Positions 52,786 through 64,000 are shown, counted from the stretch's first letter. The stretch: 64,000 nucleotides of DNA from Hymenobacter sp. YC55 (GCF_029433095.1 NZ_JARNTX010000001.1:1364001-1428000), one strand, 5' to 3'. Notes: generated from the letters alone by a model not told the origin. Translations and numbers: made by a program.

Positions 52786-54474
52786 TTATTCTACCCGTAA
52801 CCGCCCGGCATATAGCCGGCCTTGCGCATCGGTAGCCCGCACTACATACAAGCCAGGTAGTAGGCCTTGCACCGACACAGTGGTGCCTGAGGTAATAGTG
52901 GTAGTGCGTACTACGCGCCCTGTTGCATCAAGCAACTGCACGGCACTGTTGGTAGGTATTCCTGACAAGTGGACTGCCGAGGAAGCAGGGTTGGGGTAGA
53001 GTGCTACTGAAGTTGAAGAGGTTGTGTGTGTGGATAGGGTAACATAAGCCAACTTAGCAATGAAGGCTTCATACGGCGCCTTGCTGGTAATTGTAATGGA
53101 ACCGAAAACGCTGGTATCGGTAAAGCTGCCCATTATATATAAGGCGCCTGAGGCATCGAGGCCAATATTGAAGCCTAAATTGTAAGCAGGCCCACTCGCC
53201 TGTTGTAGCCAGTGCAACTGCCCTAGACTGTTGTAAGAAGCTACCAAGATGTCCGTGTCGCCAGCGCTAGTGAGCGTAGCAGAATTAAAGCGAGCTGTGT
53301 TGCTGAAGTGGCCTACTACACACAAGTTGCCGGCAGCATCTAGGCTTATATCATGCAACCCATCTGAGCCAGGGCCAGCGCCTGATTGTACCCATTGTAC
53401 TGTTCCTTGAGGCGAGCATTTGATAAGGCAACCATCAGAATTGCCTGCTCCGGCCATTGTAATGTTGCCAAAAGCGGCGAGTCCGGTGAACGAACCTGTT
53501 ATATACAAGTTGCTGGACTCGTCTGCCACGCCTTCGCCAACTTCGTCGGCTTGTGCTCCTCCGAATTGCTGCGCCCATTGAAAGTCGCCTTGTGCCCCGT
53601 ACTTAGCTGCCACTATATCAGATTGACCGCGAGAGGTCAAAGTGGTGTCGGCGAACACAATAGAGTGAGAAAAATGATTTAGGAGGAATACATCGCCATT
53701 AAAGGCTACTGCCAGCTTCGGATGACTATAAGCAAGAAAATTGATGGGGGTGCTATAGTGGTAGGCTGGTACTAGCACCTGTAGTGCCCCCGTACTACCC
53801 GAGAAGCGAGCTAAATAGCCTCCTATAGTAAGTCCAGTAAATCCGGTGTTATTAGTTCTGGGAAGTCTGACCGTAACAGATCCAATGGTTACGCTATCAT
53901 CCAGCGAGCCAGTAACATAAATATTGCCAGCGCCATCAATTCCTATGCTGTTGCCTTCAACAAACGAGTAAGCTGCTGCGGCGCTGCTCTGCTGCGCCCA
54001 CTCAGGTTCGCCCTGGGGCGAATAGCGCACTACAAATGCTTTGGATCCGCTACCAATACCACCGTCGAGCATCAAAGTGCTGCTCAATGTGCAAGAACTC
54101 GTAAATGTGCCTGTGATATAGCTGTTACCAGCAACGTCGAGTACTACATCGTACGCGAAATCATCGCCGGTTGAGCCTATCTGACGCACCCAAGCCAGCG
54201 TGCCCGCGGGGGTATATTTTGCTAAATACCCATCAAAGTCACCCTGGCTAATAAGCTTGACGCCATGTATGGTGACAGAGTCAACAAAGCTTCTTGCTTC
54301 ATACGTGTTTCCTATGGCGTCTACAGCAATATCTCCAAAAGTTGTGGAGCCGTGTCCCGTAGCACGGGCGCTTTGCCAGGTAGGAGCAGATTGGGATAAG
54401 GCACTCAGACATGCACTGAGTACAAGAAATACTATGTGAGCAGTGCGGTAAAGAATACGTGTAGAAAACTGCAT
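52786..54474 (-). CDS. SBBP-repeat secreted protein with T9SS tail (paralogue of 8385-10052)
   Basis: A 562-residue exported protein with signal peptide MQFSTRILYRTAHIVFLVLS...SALSQ. Same repeat pattern as the 8385 gene (DAAGNxYxTGxFT, SPQGxxEWAQQ) and the same conserved start SAPTWQSARATG. The C-terminal tail VALYPNPASSAVHLSGI and ATDAQGRLYAGRLRVE is a T9SS sorting domain. The two proteins are clear paralogues across the window, probably surface-exposed or secreted. Confidence 0.85.
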   Translation of the reverse strand: MQFSTRILYRTAHIVFLVLSACLSALSQSAPTWQSARATGHGSTTFGDIAVDAIGNTYEARSFVDSVTIHGVKLISQGDFDGYLAKYTPAGTLAWVRQIGSTGDDFAYDVVLDVAGNSYITGTFTSSCTLSSTLMLDGGIGSGSKAFVVRYSPQGEPEWAQQSSAAAAYSFVEGNSIGIDGAGNIYVTGSLDDSVTIGSVTVRLPRTNNTGFTGLTIGGYLARFSGSTGALQVLVPAYHYSTPINFLAYSHPKLAVAFNGDVFLLNHFSHSIVFADTTLTSRGQSDIVAAKYGAQGDFQWAQQFGGAQADEVGEGVADESSNLYITGSFTGLAAFGNITMAGAGNSDGCLIKCSPQGTVQWVQSGAGPGSDGLHDISLDAAGNLCVVGHFSNTARFNSATLTSAGDTDILVASYNSLGQLHWLQQASGPAYNLGFNIGLDASGALYIMGSFTDTSVFGSITITSKAPYEAFIAKLAYVTLSTHTTSSTSVALYPNPASSAVHLSGIPTNSAVQLLDATGRVVRTTTITSGTTVSVQGLLPGLYVVRATDAQGRLYAGRLRVE

Positions 54475-55234
54475 AAATAACTAAAAGGTAACGTGACCAC
54501 TCATATGGAAAAAAGCATCTAAATAGGCTGACTACCTGACGCGCGCAGCACTTTATAGCATGCAGCGGTGGCCTGTTTATGGCACAGCAGTATCAGTAAT
54601 TGCGGGCAACGTGGTTGAATTGCATAGCCCATTCTCGTAGGAGCCCTCCGTGTGTGGGAGAGTAATCCGGCTATGCCTGATTAGTTGTAAGGGCATGCCA
54701 GATACAGGCCATAATGGTGCGCTTTGCGCCGCTGACTAGGCTCCAGCAGGCTATAAATTTGGGGTAAGCCACAGAGTATAGGATAAGCTTGTAGAAAGGA
54801 ACCGGAAGATAGCTCTACCGTAGCAAATAGTAGCAGTCTGATACGTTTCTTAATCGCCGGAATCTCGGCTGGGTTAGGGATTTCTGTGCTCCTGAGTGAA
54901 GGCAAAAATCAAAATCTGTACTCTCTAATCCTAGTGTTAAATACTTGCGCATGGAGGTGAGTTGACTAGTTATTAGCCTTGCGCTGAAAAAAAATGCTTG
55001 AAAATTGTAGCCAAGAAAAAAAGTGCTCTTGTAGGGATTTAAAATTTTGATTTACAGTGAATTATGGTGTGAAAAAGATAGTAGATATAAGAGCGCTAAT
55101 ACATGCCATCGAAAAAAATATGTGGTTTTTTTCACATGTTTTATATCAATTTCACAAGAACCTGCGTAGAAGGGCTTCACAAACATCAAGGTGCCTGTTC
55201 ACCGTCCACCTCATCACCATCACACAAGACCCCT
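54475..55234. other. Intergenic region of about 760 bases
   Basis: Between the second SBBP gene and the Thr/Ser/Gly-rich lipoprotein. No convincing coding frame or repeat. A minus-strand frame at 54681-54905 is not protein-like. AT-rich stretch 54950-55120 probably holds the promoter of the lipoprotein gene. Confidence 0.4.
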
Positions 55235-55600
55235 ATGAAACAGACTAAGAATTCAGCCTGGACCATCCGTGTAGTTGCTCTTCTCTTCAGTGCCGGTGCG
55301 GCCCTTTCTTCTTGCACGAGCACCAGCACCGACACTCCTGCCAGCTCCACTTCGGGTAGTGATGCTGGAACGACTACAACAGGAACGAGCACTTCTGGCA
55401 CTAGCACTTCCGGTACTACCGATGGTACCTCCACGAGCGGCTCTACTACTACCGGTACAACTACTTCCGGTACTACTTCGGGCGCTACCACTGGTACTAC
55501 GTCGGGCAGCACCACCACGGGTACTACCTCCGGTAGCACTACGTCGGGTACTACGGGTACTACCACTTCGGGTACCACGGGCGGTACTACTACCCGCTAA
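55235..55600 (+). CDS. Low-complexity Thr/Ser/Gly lipoprotein, 121 aa
   Basis: Signal with lipobox ALSSC (VVALLFSAGAALSSC, Cys about 27). The mature part is a repeat of the type STSGTTTGTTSG, entirely Thr, Ser, Gly and a few Ala and Asp. It is presumably an unstructured, surface-anchored spacer. The repetitive DNA keeps other frames open as well; the real frame is chosen from the signal sequence and lipobox. Confidence 0.7.
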   Translation: MKQTKNSAWTIRVVALLFSAGAALSSCTSTSTDTPASSTSGSDAGTTTTGTSTSGTSTSGTTDGTSTSGSTTTGTTTSGTTSGATTGTTSGSTTTGTTSGSTTSGTTGTTTSGTTGGTTTR

Positions 55601-55641
55601 TAACACACCTACTCTGTGCCAAAAGGCATAGATATCAAACG

Positions 55642-55678
55642 AAAAGCCACCCACTCAGCGCGAGTGGGTGGCTTTTTT
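55642..55678 (+). terminator. Intrinsic terminator after the lipoprotein gene
   Basis: AAAAGCCACCCACTC pairs with GAGTGGGTGGCTTTT, loop AGCGC, followed by TT. It lies 42 bases after the stop at 55600. Confidence 0.9.
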
Positions 55679-55904
55679 ATTGCGCACCTCTCTAAGGTCA
55701 TCAGCTATCCGATAGCGGGTAGGATGGCTAAGGGAAGACATTGCTTCTTCGTGCAATTGGCAGAGTTGCACGAAGGATCATTACAAAAGCTTAATGATGC
55801 GTACGAAAACACATAGAACCGAACTTTCGTACGCACACCTGATCTATGGGCTTACCTGCATAGATAGTGATACTCTGGTTCTTTCACAGTTTACACTTCA
55901 TTCC

Positions 55905-56114
55905 ATGAAAAAGACACTGTTCACCGCCGCCCTTGCTGCTTTCTTAGTTGGCACTGTTGCCCCAACTTTTGCGCAAACTGCTCCCGTACAGGGTGATACC
56001 ACAAAAGTGAAAGCTAACGGCAAGAAGGAAAAGTTGAAAACCACTGACGGAAAAGCCAAGGTAAACAACAAGAAAGGCAAGGCTAAAGTGAAGGCAGACA
56101 AAGACAGCCAATAG
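55905..56114 (+). CDS. Small secreted Lys-rich protein, 69 aa
   Basis: Signal peptide MKKTLFTAALAAFLVGTVAP...FAQ, then a lysine-rich tail (KVKANGKKEKLKTTDGKAKV). Related to the 59306-59533 gene in start and composition (MKTSLFTACLAA, FAQTAP/YAQTAP). Function unknown. Confidence 0.7.
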   Translation: MKKTLFTAALAAFLVGTVAPTFAQTAPVQGDTTKVKANGKKEKLKTTDGKAKVNNKKGKAKVKADKDSQ

Positions 56115-56258
56115 CGGCTTTGCTGAATTCATCTCATCAGCGCAGCATACACCGTCATAGAAGCGGCAAACTCGGTGAGGCACTGCCAGGCCTAAGGTTG
56201 TCACAGGCTAAGCAAGGATGAACTCCAGTAACCAAAGCCTGGTGTATGTACGGATAAG

Positions 56259-56303
56259 TAAAACAAGAGCGGGTTGCCTTGCTGGCAACCCGCTCTTGTT
56301 TTA
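56259..56303 (+). terminator. Perfect 20-bp inverted-repeat terminator
   Basis: TAAAACAAGAGCGGGTTGCC and GGCAACCCGCTCTTGTTTTA flank loop TTGCT. It lies downstream of the Lys-rich gene and beyond the 3' end of the convergent peptidase gene, so it can serve both. Confidence 0.88.
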
Positions 56304-56339
56304 GGCTCGACTAGCAAAATATAAAATCAAGTAGGCTAG

Positions 56340-58463
<2,124 letters not shown>

Positions 58464-58802
58464 AAAGGAAACGTTACGTGAAAGAAGGTCGGAGAAAGGA
58501 GCGTGTGCCGAGAAAGACAGGCGCTACGCAACAAGCAAAGTGTTGCTGGCCAGCTTAGTAATACAAGCTCGGCAGGAATAGCAACTCGTTCAATGAGTTA
58601 TATAGTTGATAGCAAGGCGATTGTAAATTGATTCTTGATGCTGAACAAAGGGCATAGGAAGTGAAAAGCAGAAAGCAAAGCGAATGAGTACCCAAGGGCT
58701 TTGCTTTTATTTTCAAGTAATTTAAAGCATTGAGCAGGTTACTTTTTGAAAGATAAGGTATCAAGGTGATATCAATCCATAGAAAAACCTAACTCATCCG
58801 CC
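58464..58802. other. Intergenic region of about 340 bases
   Basis: Divergent interval between the peptidase and the Ala-rich lipoprotein gene. Holds their promoters; I see no clear coding frame or repeat in it. Confidence 0.5.
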
Positions 58803-59072
58803 ATGAAATTCTCTGTTAAATCCCTGCTCGTTCTTGCTGCTTTCGCTCCTTTCGCTTTGGCTTCTTGCTCGCAGGCAACCAAGGAAAATGCTGAAGCAAC
58901 TGCCGAAAGCGCTGCTTCGGACGCTGCTAACGCTACCGAAAAAGCTGGCGACGCAGTAGAAAACACTGCCGACCAAGCTGCCAACGAAATGGCTCCTGAA
59001 GCTGGCGACACAGCTGTAGTGCGCGACCAGCCAGCTGACAAAGCAGTAGAAGAGACTCCCGCTAAGCAGTAG
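58803..59072 (+). CDS. Ala/Glu-rich lipoprotein, 89 aa
   Basis: Signal and lipobox: MKFSVKSLLVLAAFAPFALA then SCSQATKENAEATAE (Cys about 22). The mature part is a helical Ala/Asp/Glu repeat (AESAASDAANATEKAGDAVE). Similar proteins are common in this group. Followed by a terminator. Confidence 0.75.
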   Translation: MKFSVKSLLVLAAFAPFALASCSQATKENAEATAESAASDAANATEKAGDAVENTADQAANEMAPEAGDTAVVRDQPADKAVEETPAKQ

Positions 59073-59093
59073 TTTTGCTTTAAAGCCTACACT

Positions 59094-59129
59094 AAAGGCC
59101 CTACCAGACTAGCTCTGGTAGGGCCTTTT
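59094..59129 (+). terminator. Intrinsic terminator after the Ala-rich lipoprotein
   Basis: AAAGGCCCTACCAG pairs with CTGGTAGGGCCTTT, loop ACTAGCT, and T follows. Confidence 0.9.
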
Positions 59130-59305
59130 AGCGTCTAAGGCAGTTGCTAGAAAAGCTGCCATCACCCAATAGTTTAGCTTCCGACTTCTTATTCAAGGAT
59201 TCTCGCTGACTGAGATACCGACTTTACTGGAAGCTGCGTAGGTAAGGAAACTGCTGCGCATGACTAGCGCAGGCTAGTGCATCCCTTCACGTTCATCTCC
59301 ATGCT

Positions 59306-59533
59306 ATGAAAACATCCCTCTTCACCGCCTGCCTTGCGGCCTGCTTGCTTGGTATAATGGGCCCGGCTTACGCCCAAACGGCCCCAACCCAAACTACTTC
59401 TCAAACCGACACGGCCAAGGTGAGGGAGAGGATGAAAAAAGATCAAAAGAAGTCTGCGGATGGTAAGTACATGCTGAACCCCAAGAAGGCAAAAGGCAAA
59501 ACCAAGCAGCCGAAAGCCGTTGGTGAACAGTAA
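59306..59533 (+). CDS. Small secreted Lys-rich protein, 75 aa
   Basis: Signal peptide MKTSLFTACLAACLLGIMGP ending YAQ, then TAPTQTTSQTDTAKVRERMK and a basic tail. Paralogue of the 55905 protein. Confidence 0.7.
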   Translation: MKTSLFTACLAACLLGIMGPAYAQTAPTQTTSQTDTAKVRERMKKDQKKSADGKYMLNPKKAKGKTKQPKAVGEQ

Positions 59534-59558
59534 TCTGCTACAAAAAGGGCGCCCTGCT

Positions 59559-59594
59559 AAACCCCTCCGTCGTACCGGCGAGGGGTTTGTTTTT
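59559..59594 (+). terminator. Intrinsic terminator after the 59306 gene
   Basis: AAACCCCTC pairs with GAGGGGTTT across CGTCGTACCGGC, followed by GTTTTT. Confidence 0.85.
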
Positions 59595-60054
59595 GCGCGG
59601 CCTTTCCAGTTGATATAGCCCGCATAGTAGTGCGTCAAATAAGCCGGGTAGGGTGTCTGCTAGTCTCAACTACAAGCGTTAGTACCCACGACTTAATGGT
59701 AAGGGTGAAGAACATACGGGTACAGGAATAGGCCAGGACGTGTGGTGACCTACACGGAGGTGTGGTGCATCAGGTACAGCGCAAAAGCTACTGTCTGATT
59801 ATCAGAATATAGCAGTTGTAGTAGGTCAACTGTAGTTACTCGGTTGTTGTCAAAACTCGACTGGACAGTACGCCGTATCGTAGCTAAACAGTGCCAAAGG
59901 ATTCGAGCAGCGGGTAGTTTGTTTACCGTTCCGCTAAACCACTGCTCGACCATTAGGTTGTTTCTGCATCAGATCAGGTGGCTATACACCGTGAGTAGGC
60001 TTAGGGGCGCGGATACACGGCGGCTCTCAACTTCAACATTTCACTTCCTGCTTT
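59595..60054. other. Intergenic region of about 460 bases upstream of the oxidoreductase operon
   Basis: No convincing gene. A minus-strand frame at 59750-59953 has a short helical product but no start context. The promoter of the molybdenum hydroxylase operon should lie in this interval. Confidence 0.4.
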
Positions 60055-60693
60055 ATGTCAACTTATCCTACGCCAGACGACTTTGCCAGTGAGCCATCTG
60101 GCACCCGGCCCGAGGATGGCTCGCGTCGTTCCTTCATGAAGCAGGCCGGTGGTATTTTGGGGCTGGCCCTTACGCCGCCGTTGGTTAGCCAAGCCGAACG
60201 CCTGACTGCCTACTCCAAAACCGTGGAAGGCGTAACGGAAATGACGTTGCGCGTGAACGGCACCGCCCGTGCGCTGCGCGCCGAACCGCGCGTAACCCTG
60301 CTCGATGCCCTGCGCGAAAACCTGAACCTGACCGGCAGCAAGAAAGGCTGCGACCATGGTCAGTGCGGCGCCTGCACCGTGCTCGTTGATGGCCGCCGCA
60401 TCAACAGCTGCCTTGCGCTGGCCGTGATGAACCAAGGCAAGGAAATCACCACCATCGAAGGCTTGGCCAAAGGCGAGGAACTGCACCCTATGCAGGCTGC
60501 CTTCGTGAAGCACGACGGCTTCCAGTGCGGCTATTGCACGCCGGGCCAAATCATGTCGGGCGTGGCATGCGTGAAAGAGGGTCACGCCACCACCGACGCG
60601 CAAACTCGGGAGTGGATGAGCGGCAACCTCTGCCGCTGCGGTGCTTACCCCAACATCGTGGCCGCAGTGCGCGAAGTGGCGGGCAAAGCGTGA
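60055..60693 (+). CDS. Xanthine-dehydrogenase-type small subunit, 2Fe-2S, Tat signal
   Basis: A 212-residue protein. Twin-arginine signal near the start (SRRSFMKQAGGILGLALTPP). The first 2Fe-2S site is in GCDHGQCGACTVLVDGRRIN and the second in FQCGYCTPGQIM plus LCRCGAYPNI. It passes electrons from the molybdenum cofactor in a molybdenum hydroxylase; the Tat signal puts the complex in the periplasm. First of three genes with the FAD and molybdopterin subunits. Confidence 0.92.
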   Translation: MSTYPTPDDFASEPSGTRPEDGSRRSFMKQAGGILGLALTPPLVSQAERLTAYSKTVEGVTEMTLRVNGTARALRAEPRVTLLDALRENLNLTGSKKGCDHGQCGACTVLVDGRRINSCLALAVMNQGKEITTIEGLAKGEELHPMQAAFVKHDGFQCGYCTPGQIMSGVACVKEGHATTDAQTREWMSGNLCRCGAYPNIVAAVREVAGKA

Positions 60694-60817
60694 CGTTGTG
60701 AAAAACTGAAATAGTGGGTTTGACGCCTTACTGGCCTAAGTGCCAGAGCCAGAACGGCAGACTCACTTTCGCACGGTTACGCAAACTCACCGCTTCACAC
60801 TCTCACCACTATTCAGA

Positions 60818-61798
60818 ATGAACAACTTCAGCTATACCACGGCCACCACGGCCAAAGAAGCCACCGGAGTGCGCAAAGACAGTGCGCAGGCGGCTTTCAT
60901 AGCCGGTGGCACCACGCTGCTCGACTTGATGAAGCTCAACGTCGAGCAACACCCGCAGCTGGTCGACATCAATATGGTGCCCTTCAAAGGCATCAGCGAA
61001 ACTGCCGACGGTCTGCGCATCGGGGCGTTGGAGCGCATGAGCGACGTGGGCGAAAACCAATTGGTGGTGCAGCAATATCCTGCTATTTCCGAGGCGCTTC
61101 TGCTTAGTGCCTCACCCCAACTGCGCAACATGGCTAGCATCGGCGGCAACCTGCTGCAGCGCACCCGCTGCACCTACTTCCGCGACACGGCCTTCCCCTG
61201 CAACAAGCGTAACCCTGGCTCTGGCTGCCCGGCCCAAACCGGCGACAACCGTGGCCTCGCCATCCTGGGCGGTAGCACTGCCTGCATTGCCACCAACCCC
61301 GGCGACATGGCCGTGGCCATGGTAGCTTTGGATGCGGTAGTGACCCTGGAGAACAGTAAAGGCAAGCAACGCCGCGTGCCGCTACTCGATTTCCATCTGC
61401 TCCCCGGCACCACGCCCCAGCGCGAAACCATCTTGGAGGCCGACGAACTGATTGTGGCCGTTACGGTGCCGGCCGCGGCGCACGCGCGCAAATCGCACTA
61501 CGTGAAGGTGCGCGACCGGGCTTCCTACGCTTTTGCGCTGGTGTCAGCAGCTGTGGGCCTCGATGTGCAGGGCGGCCAGATTCAATCGGCGCGGATTGCT
61601 ATGGGCAGCGTCGGCACCAAGCCTTGGCGGGCGCTGGAAGCGGAAAAAATGCTGGTCGGTAAGCCCGCAACGGAAGCTAGCTTCCGGGCTGCCGCTGCCG
61701 CTGCCGTGCGGGGTGCGGCTCCGCGGGAGCACAACCGCTTCAAAGTGGAAATGGCCCAGAAAACCATTGTTCGGGCTTTGCAGGAAATAACAGCTTAG
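60818..61798 (+). CDS. FAD-binding molybdopterin dehydrogenase subunit
   Basis: A 326-residue medium subunit of the XDH family. FAD-binding pattern AAFIAGGTTLLDLMKLNVEQ and ASIGGNLLQRTRCTYFRDTA. The TCIATNPGDMAVAMVALDAV segment is characteristic. ATG 60818 is chosen (MNNFSYTTATTAKEA); the frame from 60740 is longer without need. Sits between the 2Fe-2S and molybdopterin genes. Confidence 0.9.
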   Translation: MNNFSYTTATTAKEATGVRKDSAQAAFIAGGTTLLDLMKLNVEQHPQLVDINMVPFKGISETADGLRIGALERMSDVGENQLVVQQYPAISEALLLSASPQLRNMASIGGNLLQRTRCTYFRDTAFPCNKRNPGSGCPAQTGDNRGLAILGGSTACIATNPGDMAVAMVALDAVVTLENSKGKQRRVPLLDFHLLPGTTPQRETILEADELIVAVTVPAAAHARKSHYVKVRDRASYAFALVSAAVGLDVQGGQIQSARIAMGSVGTKPWRALEAEKMLVGKPATEASFRAAAAAAVRGAAPREHNRFKVEMAQKTIVRALQEITA

Positions 61799-61866
61799 TA
61801 ACCCCATCCATCAGGCACCGAGTTGCAGCTTGGTGTTTGACCCCCTCACGAGTTAGCATCACGCGC

Positions 61867-64000
61867 ATGGATACTGAACCACGATTTTTTGAGACTAATG
61901 GCCCCGGTACTGGCGGCGTGGTGGGGCAGCCGCTCAACCGCGTAGACGGCTACGACAAGGTAACCGGCAAAGCCAAGTATTCCGCCGAATTTCCGCTTCA
62001 GGGCCTGGTGTACGGCGTGCTGAAAGGCAGCGAAATTGCCAAAGGCAAAATCCAGAGCATCGACACCACGGCGGCCATGAAAGAGCCCGGCGTGCTGGCG
62101 GTGCTCACGCATCAAAACCTGCCTAAACTCGCCAAAACGCCCAACGACCAGGAAGGTAAGAAAGCCATTGGCGCACCCATGGGCTTCCTGCCGCTTACCT
62201 CCGACGTGGTGCATTATGCAGGGCAACCCGTGGCTTTAGTGGTGGCTGACACCTTCGAGCGGGCCACCCATGCGGCTTCGCTAGTACGAGTGCAGTATGC
62301 CGTCGAAAAGCCGTTGGCCTCATACCAAGACCCCAAAGCCGAAATCTTCAACCCGGAAAAAGTACAGGACGACAAAACCAAAGGCTACACTCGCCGCGGC
62401 GACGCGCAAGCGGCCCTGGCGTCGGCTCCTGTCAAGCATTCGGCCACCTACACCCACGCCATCAACCACCACAACCCCATGGAGCCTGGCTCCACTACGG
62501 CCATCTGGGAATCGGCCGACCGACTAACGGTGTATGAGTCTACGCAGGGTATTACGCGCACGCAGAAGTCGTTGGCGACCATGCTGGGGCTGCCGCAAGA
62601 GCAGGTTCGGGTGGTGACGAAATACCTCGGCGGCGGCTTTGGCTGCAAAGGTTCATCCTGGCCCCACACCGTACTAACGGTGCAGGCGGCCAAGGCCGTG
62701 AACCGGCCCGTGAAGCTGGTGCTCACGCGCCAACAGATGTTCACGGGCATGGGCCACCGCGAAGACCAAACTCAAACCCTGCAAATCGGGGCCACCAAGG
62801 AAGGCAAGCTGCTGGCGTTGGTGCACGAAAAAACCTCGACCACCTCGCCCTGGGACAACTACGCCGAACCCAACAGCCGCATCATTAACCTACTCTACGA
62901 CTGCCCCACGTTCGAGTCGTCGTATCAGCTGGCGCGTGCCAATGTAATGACCTCTACGTTTACCCGCGCCCCTGGTGAGGCACCTGGCTCATTTGCCATC
63001 GAGTGCTCGATGGACGATTTGGCCTACCAACTGGGCATCGACCCGCTGGAAATTCGGTTGCGCAACTACGCCGAGAAAGACCCTACCAACGGTAAGCCCT
63101 GGTCGAGCAAAAGTTTGAAGCAATGCTATGCCCGCGGGGCGGAACTGTTTGGCTGGAACAAGCGTAACCCCAAAGCTGGCGACACCCGTGACGGGCGGTA
63201 CCTAATCGGTATGGGCATGGCTACGGCCTCCTACCCGGTACACAACTCGCAGGGCACGGCTCGCGTGCGTCTCTACGCCGACGGGCACGCCGTGGTGCAA
63301 AGCGGCGCCACTGACCTCGGCACCGGTACTTACACCGTTATGACGCAGGTAGCCGCCGATGCCTTAGGCTTAGCGCCCGATAAGGTGCGCTTCGAGCTAG
63401 GCGATTCACGCTTACCCACGGCTCCCAACTCGGGTGGCTCGGTGGCGGCAGGCACAGTGTCGTCGTCGGTGTATGTGGCGGCGCAGGAGGTCTGGCAGAA
63501 GCTGAAAAAGCTAGCCATAGCAGACAAAAAGTCGCCGCTGTACAGAGCCAAAGTAGAGGACGTAATAGTCGAGAAAAACAGGATGGTGCTCAAGGCCAAC
63601 AAGCAGAAAGGCGAAGACTTCGCGGCCCTGATGAAGCGCAACGAAATGTCGGACATCGAGGGCACAGGTAACGGCAAGTATGGTGCTGGCTACGAAAGCG
63701 GCCTAGCACCCGGTCCCGCCGACTCTGGCCACCAAGACGACAAAGGCGGCCATTCCATGCACTCTTTCGGAGCGCACTTTTGCGAGGTGCACGTCGATGC
63801 TGAGCTAGGTACTGTACGCGTTACGCGCTGGGTGAGCGTGCACGGGGCCGGCCGCATCCTAAACGCTAAAACTGCCCGCAGCCAGATTATCGGCGGCAAC
63901 ATTTTCGGCATAGGCGCGGCACTAATGGAAGAAACCTTCCGCGACCCGAACTTTGCCCGCTACACCAACGCTAGCCTCGGGGAGTACCACATTCCCGTCA
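61867..64000 (+). CDS. Molybdopterin-binding subunit of the XDH-type enzyme, cut by window edge
   Basis: ATG 61867 (MDTEPRFFETNGPGTGG) and open to the last base, 711 codons. Motifs VDGYDKVTGKAKYSAEFPLQ (aldehyde oxidase a/b hammerhead), NHHNPMEPGSTTAIWE, YLGGGFGCKGSSWP and RAPGEAPGSFAIECSMDDL match the molybdenum cofactor-binding large subunit. Completes a three-subunit oxidoreductase with the two genes upstream. Substrate unknown; the C-terminus is not seen. Confidence 0.92.
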   Translation, partial: MDTEPRFFETNGPGTGGVVGQPLNRVDGYDKVTGKAKYSAEFPLQGLVYGVLKGSEIAKGKIQSIDTTAAMKEPGVLAVLTHQNLPKLAKTPNDQEGKKAIGAPMGFLPLTSDVVHYAGQPVALVVADTFERATHAASLVRVQYAVEKPLASYQDPKAEIFNPEKVQDDKTKGYTRRGDAQAALASAPVKHSATYTHAINHHNPMEPGSTTAIWESADRLTVYESTQGITRTQKSLATMLGLPQEQVRVVTKYLGGGFGCKGSSWPHTVLTVQAAKAVNRPVKLVLTRQQMFTGMGHREDQTQTLQIGATKEGKLLALVHEKTSTTSPWDNYAEPNSRIINLLYDCPTFESSYQLARANVMTSTFTRAPGEAPGSFAIECSMDDLAYQLGIDPLEIRLRNYAEKDPTNGKPWSSKSLKQCYARGAELFGWNKRNPKAGDTRDGRYLIGMGMATASYPVHNSQGTARVRLYADGHAVVQSGATDLGTGTYTVMTQVAADALGLAPDKVRFELGDSRLPTAPNSGGSVAAGTVSSSVYVAAQEVWQKLKKLAIADKKSPLYRAKVEDVIVEKNRMVLKANKQKGEDFAALMKRNEMSDIEGTGNGKYGAGYESGLAPGPADSGHQDDKGGHSMHSFGAHFCEVHVDAELGTVRVTRWVSVHGAGRILNAKTARSQIIGGNIFGIGAALMEETFRDPNFARYTNASLGEYHIPV

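Noticed and set aside
54681..54905. Minus-strand frame of 74 codons
   Set aside because: No start context and no fold pattern.
55186..55654. Long minus-strand open frames antisense to the Thr/Ser/Gly lipoprotein
   Set aside because: They come from the repetitive sequence keeping all frames open. The products are Val/Pro or Gly/Ser-rich with no signal or domain.
59750..59953. Minus-strand frame of 67 codons
   Set aside because: Short, no homology seen, upstream of a strong operon; probably chance.

Overview
The window looks like a chromosome segment of a Hymenobacter-like member of the Bacteroidota (Cytophagales). The grounds are two secreted SBBP-repeat proteins with type IX secretion (T9SS) C-terminal tails, a CarboxypepD-TonB outer-membrane receptor, DUF3667 and NamZ (DUF1343) homologues, the Bacteroidota-type arm-binding tyrosine integrase, a TAnnTTTG promoter-like element, and few Shine-Dalgarno sequences. 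Assignment to genus is inference from overall protein flavour, not a search result.

Layout. 1-9 kb is accessory, gene-poor and partly decayed: a cut-off M48 protease, a umuD-umuC mutagenesis operon, a set of small orphan genes with duplicated fragments of one another, two AT-rich hypothetical genes, a broken integrase, an orphan CDI immunity protein and a SHOCT protein. 8.4-17 kb holds a large T9SS-exported SBBP protein, a 1,151-residue fused restriction-modification protein, a secreted coiled-coil protein and a tight three-gene operon (DUF4393/Abi-alpha-like, PD-(D/E)XK family 4 nuclease, unknown) that resembles a defence module. A DUF3667 membrane protein and an unusual type II tRNA-like gene (18151-18237) follow.

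From about 18.3 to 37 kb runs a phage-derived element. It starts with a divergent ribbon-helix-helix gene and a promoter/operator, then an early operon (small proteins and an S24-fold protein lacking its catalytic dyad), HTH and KilA-N proteins, a replication initiator-like protein and a primase-helicase, then terminase small and large subunits and a tape measure protein. Portal, capsid, head-tail, sheath/tube, baseplate and lysis genes are not present, so this is a deleted prophage or a phage satellite. 37-43.7 kb is a second decayed accessory zone of small genes and inverted repeats. It ends in a two-gene module (41224-42334) that I read as a possible new toxin-antitoxin-like pair, followed by a tyrosine integrase whose gene marks the likely right end of the element.

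44-64 kb is ordinary chromosome: NamZ, a secreted DNA/RNA endonuclease, an aldo/keto reductase, a TonB-dependent receptor, a 2'-5' RNA ligase-like protein, a second SBBP/T9SS protein, small secreted proteins, a prolyl oligopeptidase, and a Tat-exported three-subunit molybdenum hydroxylase (2Fe-2S, FAD, molybdopterin) that is cut by the right edge. Strong intrinsic terminators punctuate this part.

Most notable candidates: the 41224-42334 module with its inverted-repeat-rich leader, the 14931-16946 operon beside the fused restriction-modification gene, the odd tRNA, and the prophage that goes straight from terminase to tape measure.
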